Shown: positions 1 through 10,449 of the stretch, piece after piece | How positions within the stretch are numbered: the stretch's first letter is position 1 | Layout: each line of letters begins with the position of its first letter | Origin: Polytrichum commune | Lineage: Eukaryota > Streptophyta > Polytrichopsida > Polytrichales > Polytrichaceae | Length of the DNA: 64,000 nucleotides | Assembly (NCBI GenBank): GCA_950295325.1 | Contig: OX485807.1 | Span: 37,356,440 to 37,420,439 of the forward strand | Direction: 5' to 3' | Program-made: the position numbers and the translations under genes | Notes under the pieces: generated by a model | Told to the model about the DNA's origin: nothing | What the model saw: the letters and a program-made list of their open reading frames with translations, nothing else | Database searches by the model: none

Positions 1-2468
1 TTGCATATCATACCCTCCCGTGCGACTGGGCAGTCACACTGCGCCCACTCGGAATCAGGTGAGTGTATTGTCCACACTTTTGGCCTGTTATTCACTGATC
101 CGACGTACGCTACGTCTTCGTCCATGCAAATCAAAACATTCGTATCTGGTATTGCTGACGCGCGAATGATCGCAGAGCAAACAATGCCCTCGTGTTTTTT
201 ATTTCGAACAAACCCAAATGCCTTGCACTGGACTCCATACCAGTAATGGGTGAGAACATCCCCGGTGAGATGGTAGACGAGCCAATCCATGCGTCTTCCT
301 ATGGAGCGCTCCTTTGTTGAATTTAGGATGCTCTTCAGGTTTGAGTGGTACGACTCAATGGCGGCATTAGTGTTTTGCCCCGCATGAGGTATCCTCCTTG
401 CACCAACACACCACATGCTTGCCTTTGCTCTCCAATTGTCATTCATGTACCTCATGAACGCAGCTGACCGCGGTCTTGTGTTTGTAATACAGTCGAGTTG
501 GTTCAAAGCCCAATCCACAGGATCTTCGTCGACAGGACATCCAATGCCACACATAATATCACCAACCATCTGGAGAACCACCGCACGTTCTCCAACAGTG
601 TTTATTTTCTTCACTGCATTTTCTGCCCAAGCCTTCCGAACATGCCAAAGGCACAAGAAGATCTTGGCCGCAGGCCAAACAAGTCTGCACAAGGAAGTGA
701 AAGTAAGTATGACACTCACAACGCCACATTGCTCACATTGAAGGACATGTTCGGATATTGCTAATACCTCAATGTGTTGATTTCAGCTTGTGCGTTGTCA
801 ACTATGATTGATGAAGGAGACCAAACTGCATTGTTTCTGGCAACTCTGTTGTGAAGGGCTTGAAGCACAGGTAAAAGGTCTTGCTCACGAGTTCGTGATA
901 TGGCAAAGAATGCCACAGGTATGCCATTCCTCCAATCATCAAAAACCATAACGGTATATAGGGGATACTGAAACAAAGAAGTTCAACTCATGGTGAAACA
1001 AACAGATATAGGTATAGATTACAGCGAATGACATAGAGAAATAGAAATTACATGAATATATTGCGTCTGACATGCATATAGTATGAAGGACATCTTTAAA
1101 CAGTGTAAGACGAAGAGGTAAGTGTCTAACCCGTGTTTGGGTGGTCCCAAATGTTGCGTCAATTGAGAGTGCGCTGTTGTGACCAAATTTTTCCATCATT
1201 TCTAGTTGCCATTCAGTTTGTATTCCAAGTGTGAAGGGAGATTCACTCTGAGTAGATGAATTCAAATCCATAAGTGAGTGTTCCTAATAGTAGAAGACAT
1301 TGTCAGGATTTTCTGTTGTCCACATCCAAACGCTGATCGGGTCCGAAGAATGCTTCATCCATAGCTCTTCCGCACGCTTTCGACATATATTTCTAAAATA
1401 CGAAGGCAACAGGAATGTATCACGTGTGACAGGGCCATTAGCCAAAGCCAGTTCTCTGACCTCTTTGGTGTGTTGCTGCATTATCAGTGCAGGTGATAGG
1501 CCAAGAGCGTGCATTTTAGCTATTTTGTATTTCATGTCCTCTGAGATACCGGCACCTAAGGCATACCTGAACCCACTGACCATTGAACCATGGCAATGTT
1601 CACCGCGTGCGTTGAAGTGCATGGTGTTCTCGTAAACCAACATGCATAAAGAGGGATCCATATACGATTGTTTCGCCACAAAACAACGCAAACAACCTCT
1701 CTTAATGGAGAAACCACCAAGATTTTTTCCAACACGCTTAACCTTGGCACCAGTTGATTTGGTTACAGGGAATGCGTCATACTCAGGTATGACCTTCTTC
1801 CCTTTTTTGGGTTTGGCTTGATTTTTTTTAGTCCTTCGTTTCTGGGTGGATTTGAGGAGGGCTTGCATGTCCTCTGGGACAACATCAGACTTGTCTTCCG
1901 GCCCAAAATTGCATCGATATCTGATTGTCACATAACCCACAATGAAATGTGGGCCCTTTGAGATTTCTAAATGGTGAAGGACACTATATGGATACTCAAC
2001 AGAAAACGAAGGACAATGTGAAATACACGTATGACAAATTAAATTAGAATTCAGTGCACCATACCTAAAGCACTATCATGAGCCACAAACGATGGAAGAA
2101 TGTAGAGGAGTAAATCTGACCTTACTACAAGTGCAGGATTGTAAGCCCGGGGTGATCTCAACGAATTTGGTAAGTTTCGCCTAATGACCTCAGCGGTGAA
2201 CCTGCATGGATAGAGAGTGTGATTTTGCTCGCCTGAGATGAAATCGTGTAGCCTATCCCAAAGAATGAATGCCATTCTTGAACCTTTGTGTCTACCCTTC
2301 CCATGGGTGACATGATTTGTCCACAGCAAGTCCTCCATCCTAAACTCGCCAGGGGGGAGGATTTTGAATGCTCTCTCGCAAAGCCATAAGAATATCAACT
2401 TGCTGGACCCGGAATGCTGGCGGGTCAGTATGCTCTAAGGCGTTTTGTGCTATTGCTGATGAGGCCAT
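1..2468 (-). pseudogene. Mutator-like (MULE) transposase gene, near-intact, 3' end outside window
   Basis: Reading leftwards, four exons can be joined: 2468-2126, 1994-1131, 967-768 and 684 to beyond base 1. All three introns have GT/AG ends (131, 163 and 83 bp) and keep phase. The start is the ATG at 2468-2466. Order of domains: an N-terminal region; a Cys/His zinc-binding stretch (GCLRCF ... GEHCHG) as in FAR1/WRKY-GCM-type MULEs; then the DDE core with D in SIDATFG (1160-1158), D in IVDNAQ (799-797), the C..H signature CLWHVRKAW, and E in AIESYHSN (356-354); then a SWIM finger start CDCPVAREGMIC cut by the window edge. The family cuts and pastes its own DNA in the nucleus. Two lesions are visible: a C6 run (2352-2357) that shifts frame by one, and an in-frame TAG at 1286-1284. 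Everything else is open, so this is a young or barely inactivated copy. A domesticated FAR1-like gene is possible but less likely given the lesions. First-intron boundaries are the least certain. Confidence 0.85.
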
Positions 2469-2498
2469 GGGTACTTCACACTGCATTGGTTTGGAAAC

Positions 2499-2511
2499 CC
2501 TAAACCCTAAA
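2499..2511. repeat. Short telomere-like (AAACCCT) run
   Basis: About two units of the plant-type telomere motif AAACCCT lie 31 bp upstream of the MULE start codon. Such short runs also occur as telo-box elements in plant promoters. Too short to be a true telomere; a promoter telo-box is possible. Confidence 0.35.
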
Positions 2512-2593
2512 CCTCCATCACCTCTAAGTGAAGAAAGACGTCAAAGTTGTGCTAAACCCAACTGAGGTATGTGTATACAGTATGTGAGGGAGG

Positions 2594-2940
2594 ATGTTGC
2601 AACAATCAATGCGATGGCATTCGGTTGACAAGAGTGTGTGGATCAAGAGGAAGGCGCACATCTGGGATCTATGAAAAAACACAAGCAAACCATGATTGAA
2701 CCCTAATGTGTATTGTGTAAGCAAGGGAAAGTGTTGCAATGTTCCATGCGATGTCATTCGGTTGACAAGAGTGTGTGGATCAAGAGGAAAGAGCACATCT
2801 GGGATCTATGAAAAAACACAAGCAAACCATGATTGAAACCTAATCTGTATTGTGTAAGCAAGGGAAAGTGTTGCAACGTTCAATGCGATGTCATTCGGTT
2901 GACAAGAGTGTGTGGATCAAGAGGAAAGAGCACATCGGGG
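2594..2940. repeat. Tandem repeat, unit about 137 bp, 2.5 copies
   Basis: The word GTTGCAA followed by TGCGATG and CATTCGGTTGACAAG recurs at 2596, 2733 and 2871, spacing 137 and 138 bp. The third copy breaks off near 2938, where unrelated sequence begins. The array lies between the MULE start codon and the 102-bp array, so it may be part of the 5' end of that transposon. Copies differ at only a few bases, so it is fairly recent. Confidence 0.9.
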
Positions 2941-2987
2941 TTCACCCAAACTCTGTCACACTCGCCGCACCGGAACCCTAAATTTTC

Positions 2988-3478
2988 AGATCTGAGATCC
3001 ATGTTTCACGGAAGTACATGGACGTGTAGGACGTTAGCGTGAATGACTTCATTTGTGTTTGGTAGATGGCCCTGGAAGCCGAATGGTTCAGATCTGAGAT
3101 CCATGTTTCACGGAAGTACATGGACGTGTAGGACGTTAGCGTGAATGACTTCATTTGTGTTTGGTAGATGGCCCTGGAAGCCGAATGGTTCAGATCTGAG
3201 ATCCATGTTTCCCGGAAGTACATGGACGTGTAGGACGTTAACGTGAATGACTTCAATTGTGTTTGGTAGATGTCCCTGGAACCGTAATGGTTTAGATCTG
3301 AGATCCATGTTTCCCGGAAGTACATGGACGTGTAGGACGTTAGCGTGAATGACTTCAACTGTGTTTGGTAGATGGCCCTGGAAGCCGAATGGTTCAGATC
3401 TGAGATCCATGTTTCCCGGAAGTACATGGACGTGTAGGACGTTAACGTCAATGACTTCAACTATGTTTGGTAGACGGC
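2988..3478. repeat. Tandem repeat, unit 102 bp, about 4.8 copies
   Basis: The word CAGATCTGAGATCCATG recurs at 2988, 3089, 3191, 3293 (one base changed) and 3395, spacing 101-102 bp. Copies are over 90 percent alike by eye. Because 102 is divisible by three and the unit has no stop on the minus strand, it creates an open frame of 160 codons made of 34-residue repeats. I regard that frame as a by-product. Tandem arrays near the end of a MULE are often subterminal transposase-binding regions; that role is inference. Confidence 0.92.
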
Positions 3479-3562
3479 ATGGTGGCGTCCTCCATCATCC
3501 GTTATGGACGGAACAGTGTTTTCATCCATGTTGAGCAGCCGGCTCAGTTGACGGGCGGGCAG

Positions 3563-3633
3563 GGCCTTTTTCCCTGGGAGCTGCCCCCTACAAGTTCGTA
3601 GGGGGTACTTTAGCGTCTGCCAATAAAAAGGCC
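3563..3633. repeat. Foldback hairpin, GGCCTTTTT ... AAAAAGGCC
   Basis: Nested inverted repeats: an outer 9-bp pair (3563-3571 with 3625-3633) and an inner pair CCCCCTAC (3584-3591) with GTAGGGGG (3598-3605) around a 6-nt loop. It could be the outer end of the neighbouring MULE or a separate small MITE. The matching opposite end of the MULE lies outside the window, so this cannot be decided here. Confidence 0.6.
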
Positions 3634-3814
3634 TCTTTTGAGTCGATTGAGGTACAAGGGCACATTTGAGTTTTAAAAGGCCTTATTTAGTTTAGGAGGA
3701 GTTGATTGAGGTTTATCAAGTTATTGAGTGCATATAATCGTTTACAAAAGGCTAATTTAAATATTAGAGAGTATCCCTAATTTTTGAGCATAAGACGAGA
3801 TCACTTGAAGGTAA

Positions 3815-4080
3815 GGGTGCTAGAGTCATTGATAAGTTCAATGGAGCGGACTATAATCTTTGGAAGTTCAAATTGGAAATAGGGTTGGCTTCCATGGACC
3901 TTTGAAGTATTGTGAACGAATCCGAGGAAACTTCACTTTCAAACATTAATCCCAAAGTGAAGAAAGGATACAAAAGGCATGTCAAGAAATTGAGGGTTTG
4001 AGACAATTGTGCTTGGTACTAGGACATGAATCTTGCCATCCACTTCACAATGGAAAGGGAGATGTTGTGATAAAAAATAG
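3815..4080 (+). pseudogene. Ty1/copia retrotransposon gag remnant
   Basis: Translation from 3825 reads IDKFNGADYNLWKFKLEIG and goes on to LASMDL, the conserved N-terminal gag start of plant copia elements (a tryptophan in the YNLWKFK motif). The frame hits TGA at the next codon and further stops follow before about 4075. Downstream residues (NPKVKKGYK) still resemble the family. No reverse transcriptase, integrase or LTR of this element was recognised nearby, so it is a fragment. Confidence 0.7.
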
Positions 4081-6240
4081 TTATCGGCTTGGAGGTTTAC
4101 AATAGTTTTTTAATTGCATTTCCAAGGTACTTTGGTCAAGTCCAATCCCATTGTATGGGTGTCATTTAGGTTTTAGACTTGTGGCAAAGAATTTCTTCTA
4201 GTAGATAATACACCTACCAAGAGCTTTGAGAGCCCTCCACGTAACACAATATTTCATGTGTCTTGGAACCTTTCAATAAGGGATAAACATGAACCTCTAA
4301 AGGTAGTTGACCCCATATCTTCTAGGAGTTGCATCGCACAGAGGTAGCATTTTTCAATTCGTAACCAAACACCAGATACGACATAGTCCTCTACATCATA
4401 AGTCCAATTTGTATAAAAGTCGTTGTGACTGTGCACGATTGAATGGACTTACAGACTGATTATACACATGATGTAATATTCTTAGCATATCCAAAAAATT
4501 AGGCATATAATACAAATGGATTTTTTTCTATACTTAGCAATATTCTCCTCTTGAATACTAAATAGAAAAACTATCATCTCAAGTATCCCAATGTGCTACG
4601 CTAACTGTCATCATGTAAATTTTCACTTTAAAAAGTTACGTATGTTGACGAAGAGTATGATATTGACTATCAACAAACTACAAACTTTGAGACCTCTACG
4701 CATCTAGTGTAGGCCCTTCGCAAATCATGTATGTGAGACTGAATACCATAACAGTGTAGTCCAATGTACTAGCTGGTGATCTCTGATCTTTTGACAATAT
4801 CAACATTTCAGTGCCGGCCTTTTGTGAGTTATGTTCTAAACTACTTCTTTCGTCCTGCAGGCTAAGAAAAATTTAGCTCTTTGAAAACCGGTCCATGTTA
4901 AATGAATCCCGGCCTTTTGTCAAGCTCTAGGTTGATGAATCTTGCCCCCCCCCCCCCAAAAAAAAAAAAACGCTCCTGGTGGCTGGGGTTTAGGGTAATG
5001 ACGTATGGACATCAACTCTGCCACTTAATCAAATGCTCCATGACGTCAAGAGCCTCTGGATTCTAGGCCTCCTTTCCCACACGTGCTCACTCCTTGCTGG
5101 GTGGATCATGACTGAGGTCATCAATCAGTGCAGAGACCACTGCACTCCCAAGTTAGCATGCATTCCAGTTTATGAGGAAAACCCTGTAAAGCTGCACTCA
5201 GTGTTCAAGATTGAAGCCCTCATATGAGTTTCATTTTGAAGGGTTCTCAAATTTCAGCCCTTTCAATTGAAGGGCGGGTTCAAACCCACAATGTCAATCC
5301 AAGAATATAGAAATGAAACACAAAACTCATATTAAACTCATGCATGAATTATATGGTACATGTTTCTAGTACATTGTGAAGAATTAAGAATCAACCATCT
5401 AACTCCACTTCTTGTCGTGACAATGCCCTATGCTTGTTGGTTCTTGTGGCATGCAGATTATGTCAAGGACTTCCAGTGATGTCTTCATTTTCAAGTTGGG
5501 GTTGCGTTTTGAAGGGCTATTTTGAGAGAGGTATGTTTTGAAGGGCCAAATCCCGTTTGAAAGGCATTGAAGACTTCAATCTTAAACACTGCCTGCAATG
5601 AACGACGGATACATTCACTTTCTTGGGTACTCCATAATATCAACCTCCATAATGTGGCTCACTCTCTAGTATCCCGAAACCCTTGGGAATGGATGTTTTT
5701 AGTTCAAATTTCACTCCTTATTGTCACATTTCTCTCCTTTATATCATAGGGGTTTTGTCATTAATGCAAACCATCAAGGAAGTCAACCCACACCCTCTTA
5801 TATGTGGAGTCAATATATGCAGTGTCTTCTTCTTTCTTCTTATTCTTCTTCTCACACCACTTGTTGATTTGTTGGTCCAAGATTTGTCAGGGTTGAGAAA
5901 AAATTTCTCGAGTGCTAGATAGATGAAATTTGCATCCAAATGTGTCCTCGCCTAATCAGGAAGTCAAGAATGTGGATTCAACAGTCATTTCCAATGTTTC
6001 GTTGTATCCATTGAATGCCAAGGTAATTCGTAACCCCATTTCGTTGTGTGAAGATATCCTTATCAACGCGCATGAACACAGTTGTGTCGAAGATGGGCTC
6101 AAATTTTGTATGAAGGGCTTCAATGCGTAATCTAAAAGATGAGGACTTAGGTGGACTTAGAGCAAACGCCGGACGTGTGGGAAAGCCCAAGCCCTGGCAC
6201 TAGTGGGTAGCGTCAAGGTGGCCCGTAGGTTGGCTAATTG
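4081..6240. other. Stretch without a recognisable gene
   Basis: Only short open frames occur (80 codons or fewer). A C13A13 homopolymer pair sits at 4945-4970. A pyrimidine-rich stretch (TTCTTCTT) lies at 5823-5855. The right part probably belongs to the 5' LTR of the following Ty3/gypsy element, because a primer binding site follows at 6380, but I could not mark the LTR start. Confidence 0.6.
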
Positions 6241-6290
6241 AGAGCCCACAAGTGTTGAAATTGGAAACATGCATAGTATTGAGATTGTGG
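6241..6290. repeat. Inverted repeat GAGCCCACAA / TTGTGGGCTC
   Basis: A perfect 10-bp inverted repeat with a loop of about 30 nt, located about 90 bp before the primer binding site. It lies in the presumed 5' LTR or leader, where a stem-loop could affect the transcript end. Function is unknown. Confidence 0.6.
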
Positions 6291-6379
6291 GCTCACCTTA
6301 ATAAATGGTTCGTGTAAATGAGCTATAGACTTAGCTATGCGTGGGACACGTGAGATGTAACATGAAACGGAATTACAAG

Positions 6380-6391
6380 TGGTATCAAAGT
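6380..6391 (+). promoter_or_regulatory. Primer binding site for initiator-Met tRNA
   Basis: TGGTATCAAAGT matches the usual plant retrotransposon site TGGTATCAGAGC at 10 of 12 positions. It marks the end of the 5' LTR (probably at ...TTACA, near 6377) and the start of the internal region, where reverse transcription is primed. Confidence 0.75.
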
Positions 6392-6429
6392 GTTTTAATT
6401 CAGTATCATAATTAGCCTTTAAGCCAAGG

Positions 6430-7560
6430 CATGGAGCTTAACGACCTTAGAAATTGTGAAGATGACAACCGCTAGGTGTTTAAAGAAAGACAAGGAACAA
6501 TCACAACGAGAAGAAGACGAAACTCAGAATGAGTTGGCACTAGGTGTTGAAGTAAAGGCAACCCAAGATGAAGAAGGTGGCTCGAACAAGAAGGCTTGTG
6601 TGTCACTCAAAAAGAATAGTTCTTAATCAAGAGGAAAAAACAACAAGTCAACTCCGAGAAGAATTAAATTTGAAGACGATTCACACGGAGATTAACCCCA
6701 AACCAAATGTAGTAAATCAAATTGTGAATGAAACTGAAGAATCTAAAGAACGGCTTGGACTAAACGACGGGATTACCTCCAACGAGTCCCGAAAAAATTC
6801 GGATCGGGAGGGGCTACGGCGGCAAAAAACACTCATTTCTAGATTCAATGATGAGTTCCGCGTGATAAGTTTGGCAATGACCACCCTCACGGATCAAAAC
6901 CAAATATTATTGGAAATCATCAAGAGTGTAATGGCTTCTCGTCGGAAACAATTAAACCCACCTACATGATGAATGTTCCAAAATCCACCATGTGGGATAC
7001 TAAGGACAAACGGAACATTGAAGCATTTACAACCGAATACAAAACATATTGTGATGCTTCATGTTATAATAGCGATGAGATGTAAGTATAAAGCTTTGGT
7101 TGAGAGCGGTTCAAAGGATGAGACCTTGCCATGGAAGGGGTTCAAGAAGTGGGCGGTCGAGACGTGACGCAAGCCGCACCAACACTTGATCGACGTCACA
7201 TCCTTAGATACGATGAAATGACAAGCATATCAAAATTTCCTGGGTTATGCCAAGGATTATAAGTCAAAATATCTTCAATACGATTATGAACGGAATCCAT
7301 AATTGGATATGATGGACGTATTTTTGGCAAGTTTAGACAAATCAATTCAACGCAAAGTCTGAGATAGGAAAAAAATTCCTACTACGATGATAGACATGTT
7401 CGATTTGGTATTTCACTTGGGGGATGTAAATGAGCTCGGCCGATCTGATAACCCAAGTGTGGAGAGACTCTTAAAAAAAATTGAAAGTAACAAATACAAA
7501 TTACTAAAGCCGAAATACGAAACTAAAAAAAACTAGGGGATGAATCAAGCGGGAAGTTGA
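6430..7560 (+). pseudogene. Ty3/gypsy gag (capsid) remnant
   Basis: A 133-codon frame (6568-6969) holds a charged, glutamate/lysine-rich N-terminal part and ends in LTDQNQILLEIIKSV, typical of the coiled-coil before capsid. From 6971 a second frame reads KSTMWDTKDKRNIEAF, the capsid start of this lineage, and stops at about 7085. Later capsid segments are found in shifting frames up to about 7540. The assignment rests on this order and on the zinc knuckle that follows. Confidence 0.65.
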
Positions 7561-7883
7561 TCATTCTAAAAAATCAATTCAAGCGGCCGAAACAAATCGA
7601 CACGAAGAACATGATTAAGAAAATATTATGTTTCAAGTGCGGCAAGACCGGCCACATGACGCAAAAATATCGCGAAGATGTGATTGAAAGTAGAAAGGTA
7701 AAGTTGAACTATATTACAATTGTGCTATCGAAAAACCAAATTGAAAAACAAAACGTAACCTTTGTCAAAGATAATATATTAACCTATAAGCGGGAACACC
7801 GAATGTTCGAAAGTTTAAATATAAAGTTACGAGTAGTGGAAGATGGCTTTGAGGATACATTTTTTTTTTATAAATTCCAGTAA
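7557..7883 (+). pseudogene. Gag zinc-knuckle segment with altered CCHC box
   Basis: CFKCGKTGHMTQKYRED (from about 7629) is a nucleocapsid knuckle C-x2-C-x4-H-x4-C in which the last cysteine has become tyrosine (TAT in place of TGT or TGC). Such a change would be expected to spoil zinc binding. The frame stays open for 108 codons, running into the protease region. Confidence 0.75.
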
Positions 7884-7885
7884 AA

Positions 7886-8260
7886 ATGAATTATATGAAA
7901 AGTCTAATAAATGGAAGTAACGTAACTATATTGGTTTATACAAGTACCACGAATTATTTCATGACGTCGGCGTTTGCAAGGAGGTTGAAGGTGGAGGTAG
8001 AAGTAGAGGTGAAGGTAGAGGATACGGCCTCGTTGGTGAAGGTAAACTTCGCGCAAGTATCTTGTCAAGTGCCGCAAGTGGCTAAAGACGTGTGGTACGG
8101 CGAAATTCGAGGAAGACTTCATGATTTGCAATGTAGTGTTGAAAAATATTTTTTTACACTACTACGGGGTAGAAATTAAACAAAGGCCTAGCGTTCATGT
8201 AAGCATGATTTTCCTCCCACGTACTTATCAAGGAGGACATAGAGGATTTCCGCACTTTAA
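7886..8260 (+). pseudogene. Retroviral-type aspartic protease remnant
   Basis: NGSNVTILVYTSTTNYF aligns with the plant gypsy protease start NG..V.ALVDTGATHNF; the catalytic Asp is Tyr (7937-7939) and the following Gly is Ser. A low-complexity insert of alternating Val, Glu and Lys follows (EVEVEVKVED, 7996-8021). After a frameshift the C-terminal part is recognisable: NIFLHYYGVEIKQRPSV, matching the usual G..FL..Y.V.I..RP ending. Catalytically dead. Confidence 0.7.
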
Positions 8261-8264
8261 ACTC

Positions 8265-9320
8265 TGAACCCACTCAAGAACACGCCCACGCATTTTGTTG
8301 GGAACTGAACAATAAATTTGAAATATGTATTCTTTTTCAAATATGATCCCGACTCACCCATTGAGTCTCCATCTTTAATGTTTGAATGGTAGTTGCATGC
8401 TTGAAATGTATTGTTAACGCAATTTCTCATTGTCATTGGCATGCATTGAGTAGCAATTTTGTCGTCGCTGAGGTTGAGTTCGTAGCAGATTTTGTAGTCA
8501 CTGTCAAGTTGGGATGGATGCTAATTGTCAATGACTGCACATATTTTGCAGTATAGTCATTGTTAACCATTCAAAGTCGCCTCGCAGTAAAAATGGCATG
8601 ACACAAATCCGTCGTGGCACAATCATGGCCGTATAGAAAGCAAAAAAAATTATACCTGATGTCGAATTCTAATAATTTATGCATCCACGTGGAGGTCTGA
8701 GTCATTACAAAAGACACGTGTACCTCTGACACCTCGGCACACGCACTGAAATGTCCCACTAATGAAAGAATAACAAAGGCTTAATGTGCTCAGAGATGGC
8801 CTAAATTCGTGCACATATCACTAGCATGTAGTCTTTCAATAGTAACATAATAGTCGTTTTGGATACACATGACCACATGGCGAAACTCAACATGCTTCAC
8901 GTATGCGCCATGTCATGTTTAATAACCGGCAAATGACTACACAAGAACTTTATTTATGGACACATGGCATTATATTAGTTGCCCACTTGTAACGATGACA
9001 TGGCCAATTGACTCAGAAGCCACGTGTTTGTTGATATGGCATGAGAGCCAACTCAGATGATAACCCGGATGTGAGGTCGTGGCGTGGATGCCACGTAATG
9101 TCACGTGAAATCTGCGTCATCACGGTTTGCCACGTCTGCTCAACATGTTTACGACTACCCTATATGACTATAGAGTTCAGGTTCCCACGTCACGTTCCCA
9201 ACGACTGTCTGTCCGTTACAAGTCGTCCGTAATAACACAAAAATTAATAGTCATTGTAATCCTCAACGACTCAAATAACAATCATAAACAAAGTCGTTTT
9301 TTGTCGATTTTGTTGTAGTG
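8265..9320. mobile_element. CACTA-like insertion inside the gypsy element (left end uncertain)
   Basis: The stretch between protease and reverse transcriptase has no gypsy coding sequence. It ends at 9320 in GTTGTAGTG, i.e. on the minus strand it starts CACTACAACAAAATCG, like the ends of CACTA (En/Spm) transposons. The flank holds many ACGT-core words (8685 CCACGTGG, 8714, 9020, 9091, 9101, 9130, 9185), reminiscent of the repeated subterminal binding sites of CACTA elements. I did not find the matching left end or a 3-bp target duplication, so the left limit is only where gypsy homology stops. No transposase is present. Confidence 0.5.
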
Positions 9321-9330
9321 TCACATTGTA

Positions 9331-10020
9331 ATGGTCGGCTTTGATAGAATACTGAGGTTGTTGCCATCCACTAAGCTAGCCGGACTAGATGGATTAGAAT
9401 TCAATCTAGTCACGTTGCAAAATCTTTACGATAAGCAATTTGTATTTATTACAACTCACTTTAATTGTATAGACTTAAAATCGAATTATTACCAAATACG
9501 TATTACAGAGAAGAATGTGTACAGAACTGTAATACAGATTTATTGCAGGTTGTATAAATTTTTGATAATGTCATTTAAATTGTAGAACGCTTCCGAAACC
9601 CTTATGTCTATCATGAACGGAATGTTTTACGACGATGTTAATAAATGCGTGGTAGTATACATTGACGATATACTAGTCTATTCGAAGAGCGAAGTGGACC
9701 ACGTGCAGGACCTTAGGAGGATTCTAAGTAAGTTACGGCAACATAAGTTGTTGGCAAAAGAAGAAGAAAAATGAATTCTCCTTAAGAGAGTTCAAATTTT
9801 TAAATCATTTGTTATATAGCAAGACATTCGCTTAGACTCTAAGAAAATTCAAGTCATCCGTAAATAAGATCTTTCGTGGACGGTAATTTGAGTAAGATCA
9901 TTGTTGGGCTTAGCCAACTACTACCGCAAATTTATAAAATATTTTTCTAAGATAGCGGCCCCTCTCTCGAACTTTCTAGTGAAAGATGGACAAGTATTCT
10001 AAAAGGATAAGAAGTGTGAT
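9331..10020 (+). pseudogene. Ty3/gypsy reverse transcriptase remnant
   Basis: Core motifs in order: CIDLKSNYYQIRI (palm motif), a stop at 9583-9585 where the family has FGLCNAP, then VVVYIDDILVYSKS with the catalytic YIDD box (9658-9669), and KLRQHKLLAKEEE. After a frameshift the thumb/connection LGLANYYRKFIKYFSKIAAPL is clear at 9904-9970. About 100-150 N-terminal residues that normally precede the palm are not seen, perhaps lost when the upstream element inserted. Confidence 0.88.
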
Positions 10021-10023
10021 AAA

Positions 10024-10440
10024 ATGTTCGCCGAGCTTAAGACATTATTTTTGTCGGCGGATGTGCTTAAGTATTCCAAATTCGAAAATGAATTTGATGT
10101 TCATATGGATGCTAGTAACTTCACCATTGAGAATGTGTTAATGCAAAATAACCATCTGATCGCGTATGAAAGCCACAAGCTAACGGAAAGCCAATTGAGG
10201 TGGCCGACCCACGAAAAAAATTTACGAGATTCACAAGGGCGGATCAACTTGGTGTCGGACGCACTAATTCGAAAAGAAAAATTGAACATTTTTCGTTTGC
10301 TTACGCTAGTCAAGAAAAAAATCAATGAAGTAGGAAAAGACTTTCTAAACAATGCGAGGAAAATAATGAAGCATGACGAAGGTGCAGTAATGAAGAACCA
10401 ATTCTTTTATAGTCGGAACTCGAAGAAGAATCCACTATGA
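10024..10440 (+). pseudogene. Ty3/gypsy RNase H remnant with internal deletion
   Basis: FDVHMDASNFTIENVLMQ is the RNase H start with the catalytic Asp of HMDAS, then IAYESHKLTESQLRW and HEKN. Directly afterwards comes INLVSDALIRKEKL, the domain's end (family: NVVADALSRKAEL). About 70 residues of the middle, including further active-site positions, are missing without a frame change. The 138-codon frame then runs into the linker before integrase. Confidence 0.82.
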
Positions 10441-10449
10441 GGCCGGAAA

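Noticed and set aside
2499-2511. Interstitial telomere
   Set aside because: Fewer than two full AAACCCT units; too short to mark a chromosome end or fusion point.
2978-3460. 160-codon open frame as a repetitive protein gene
   Set aside because: It is the translation of a 102-bp tandem array whose unit length happens to be a multiple of three; another frame is open as well.
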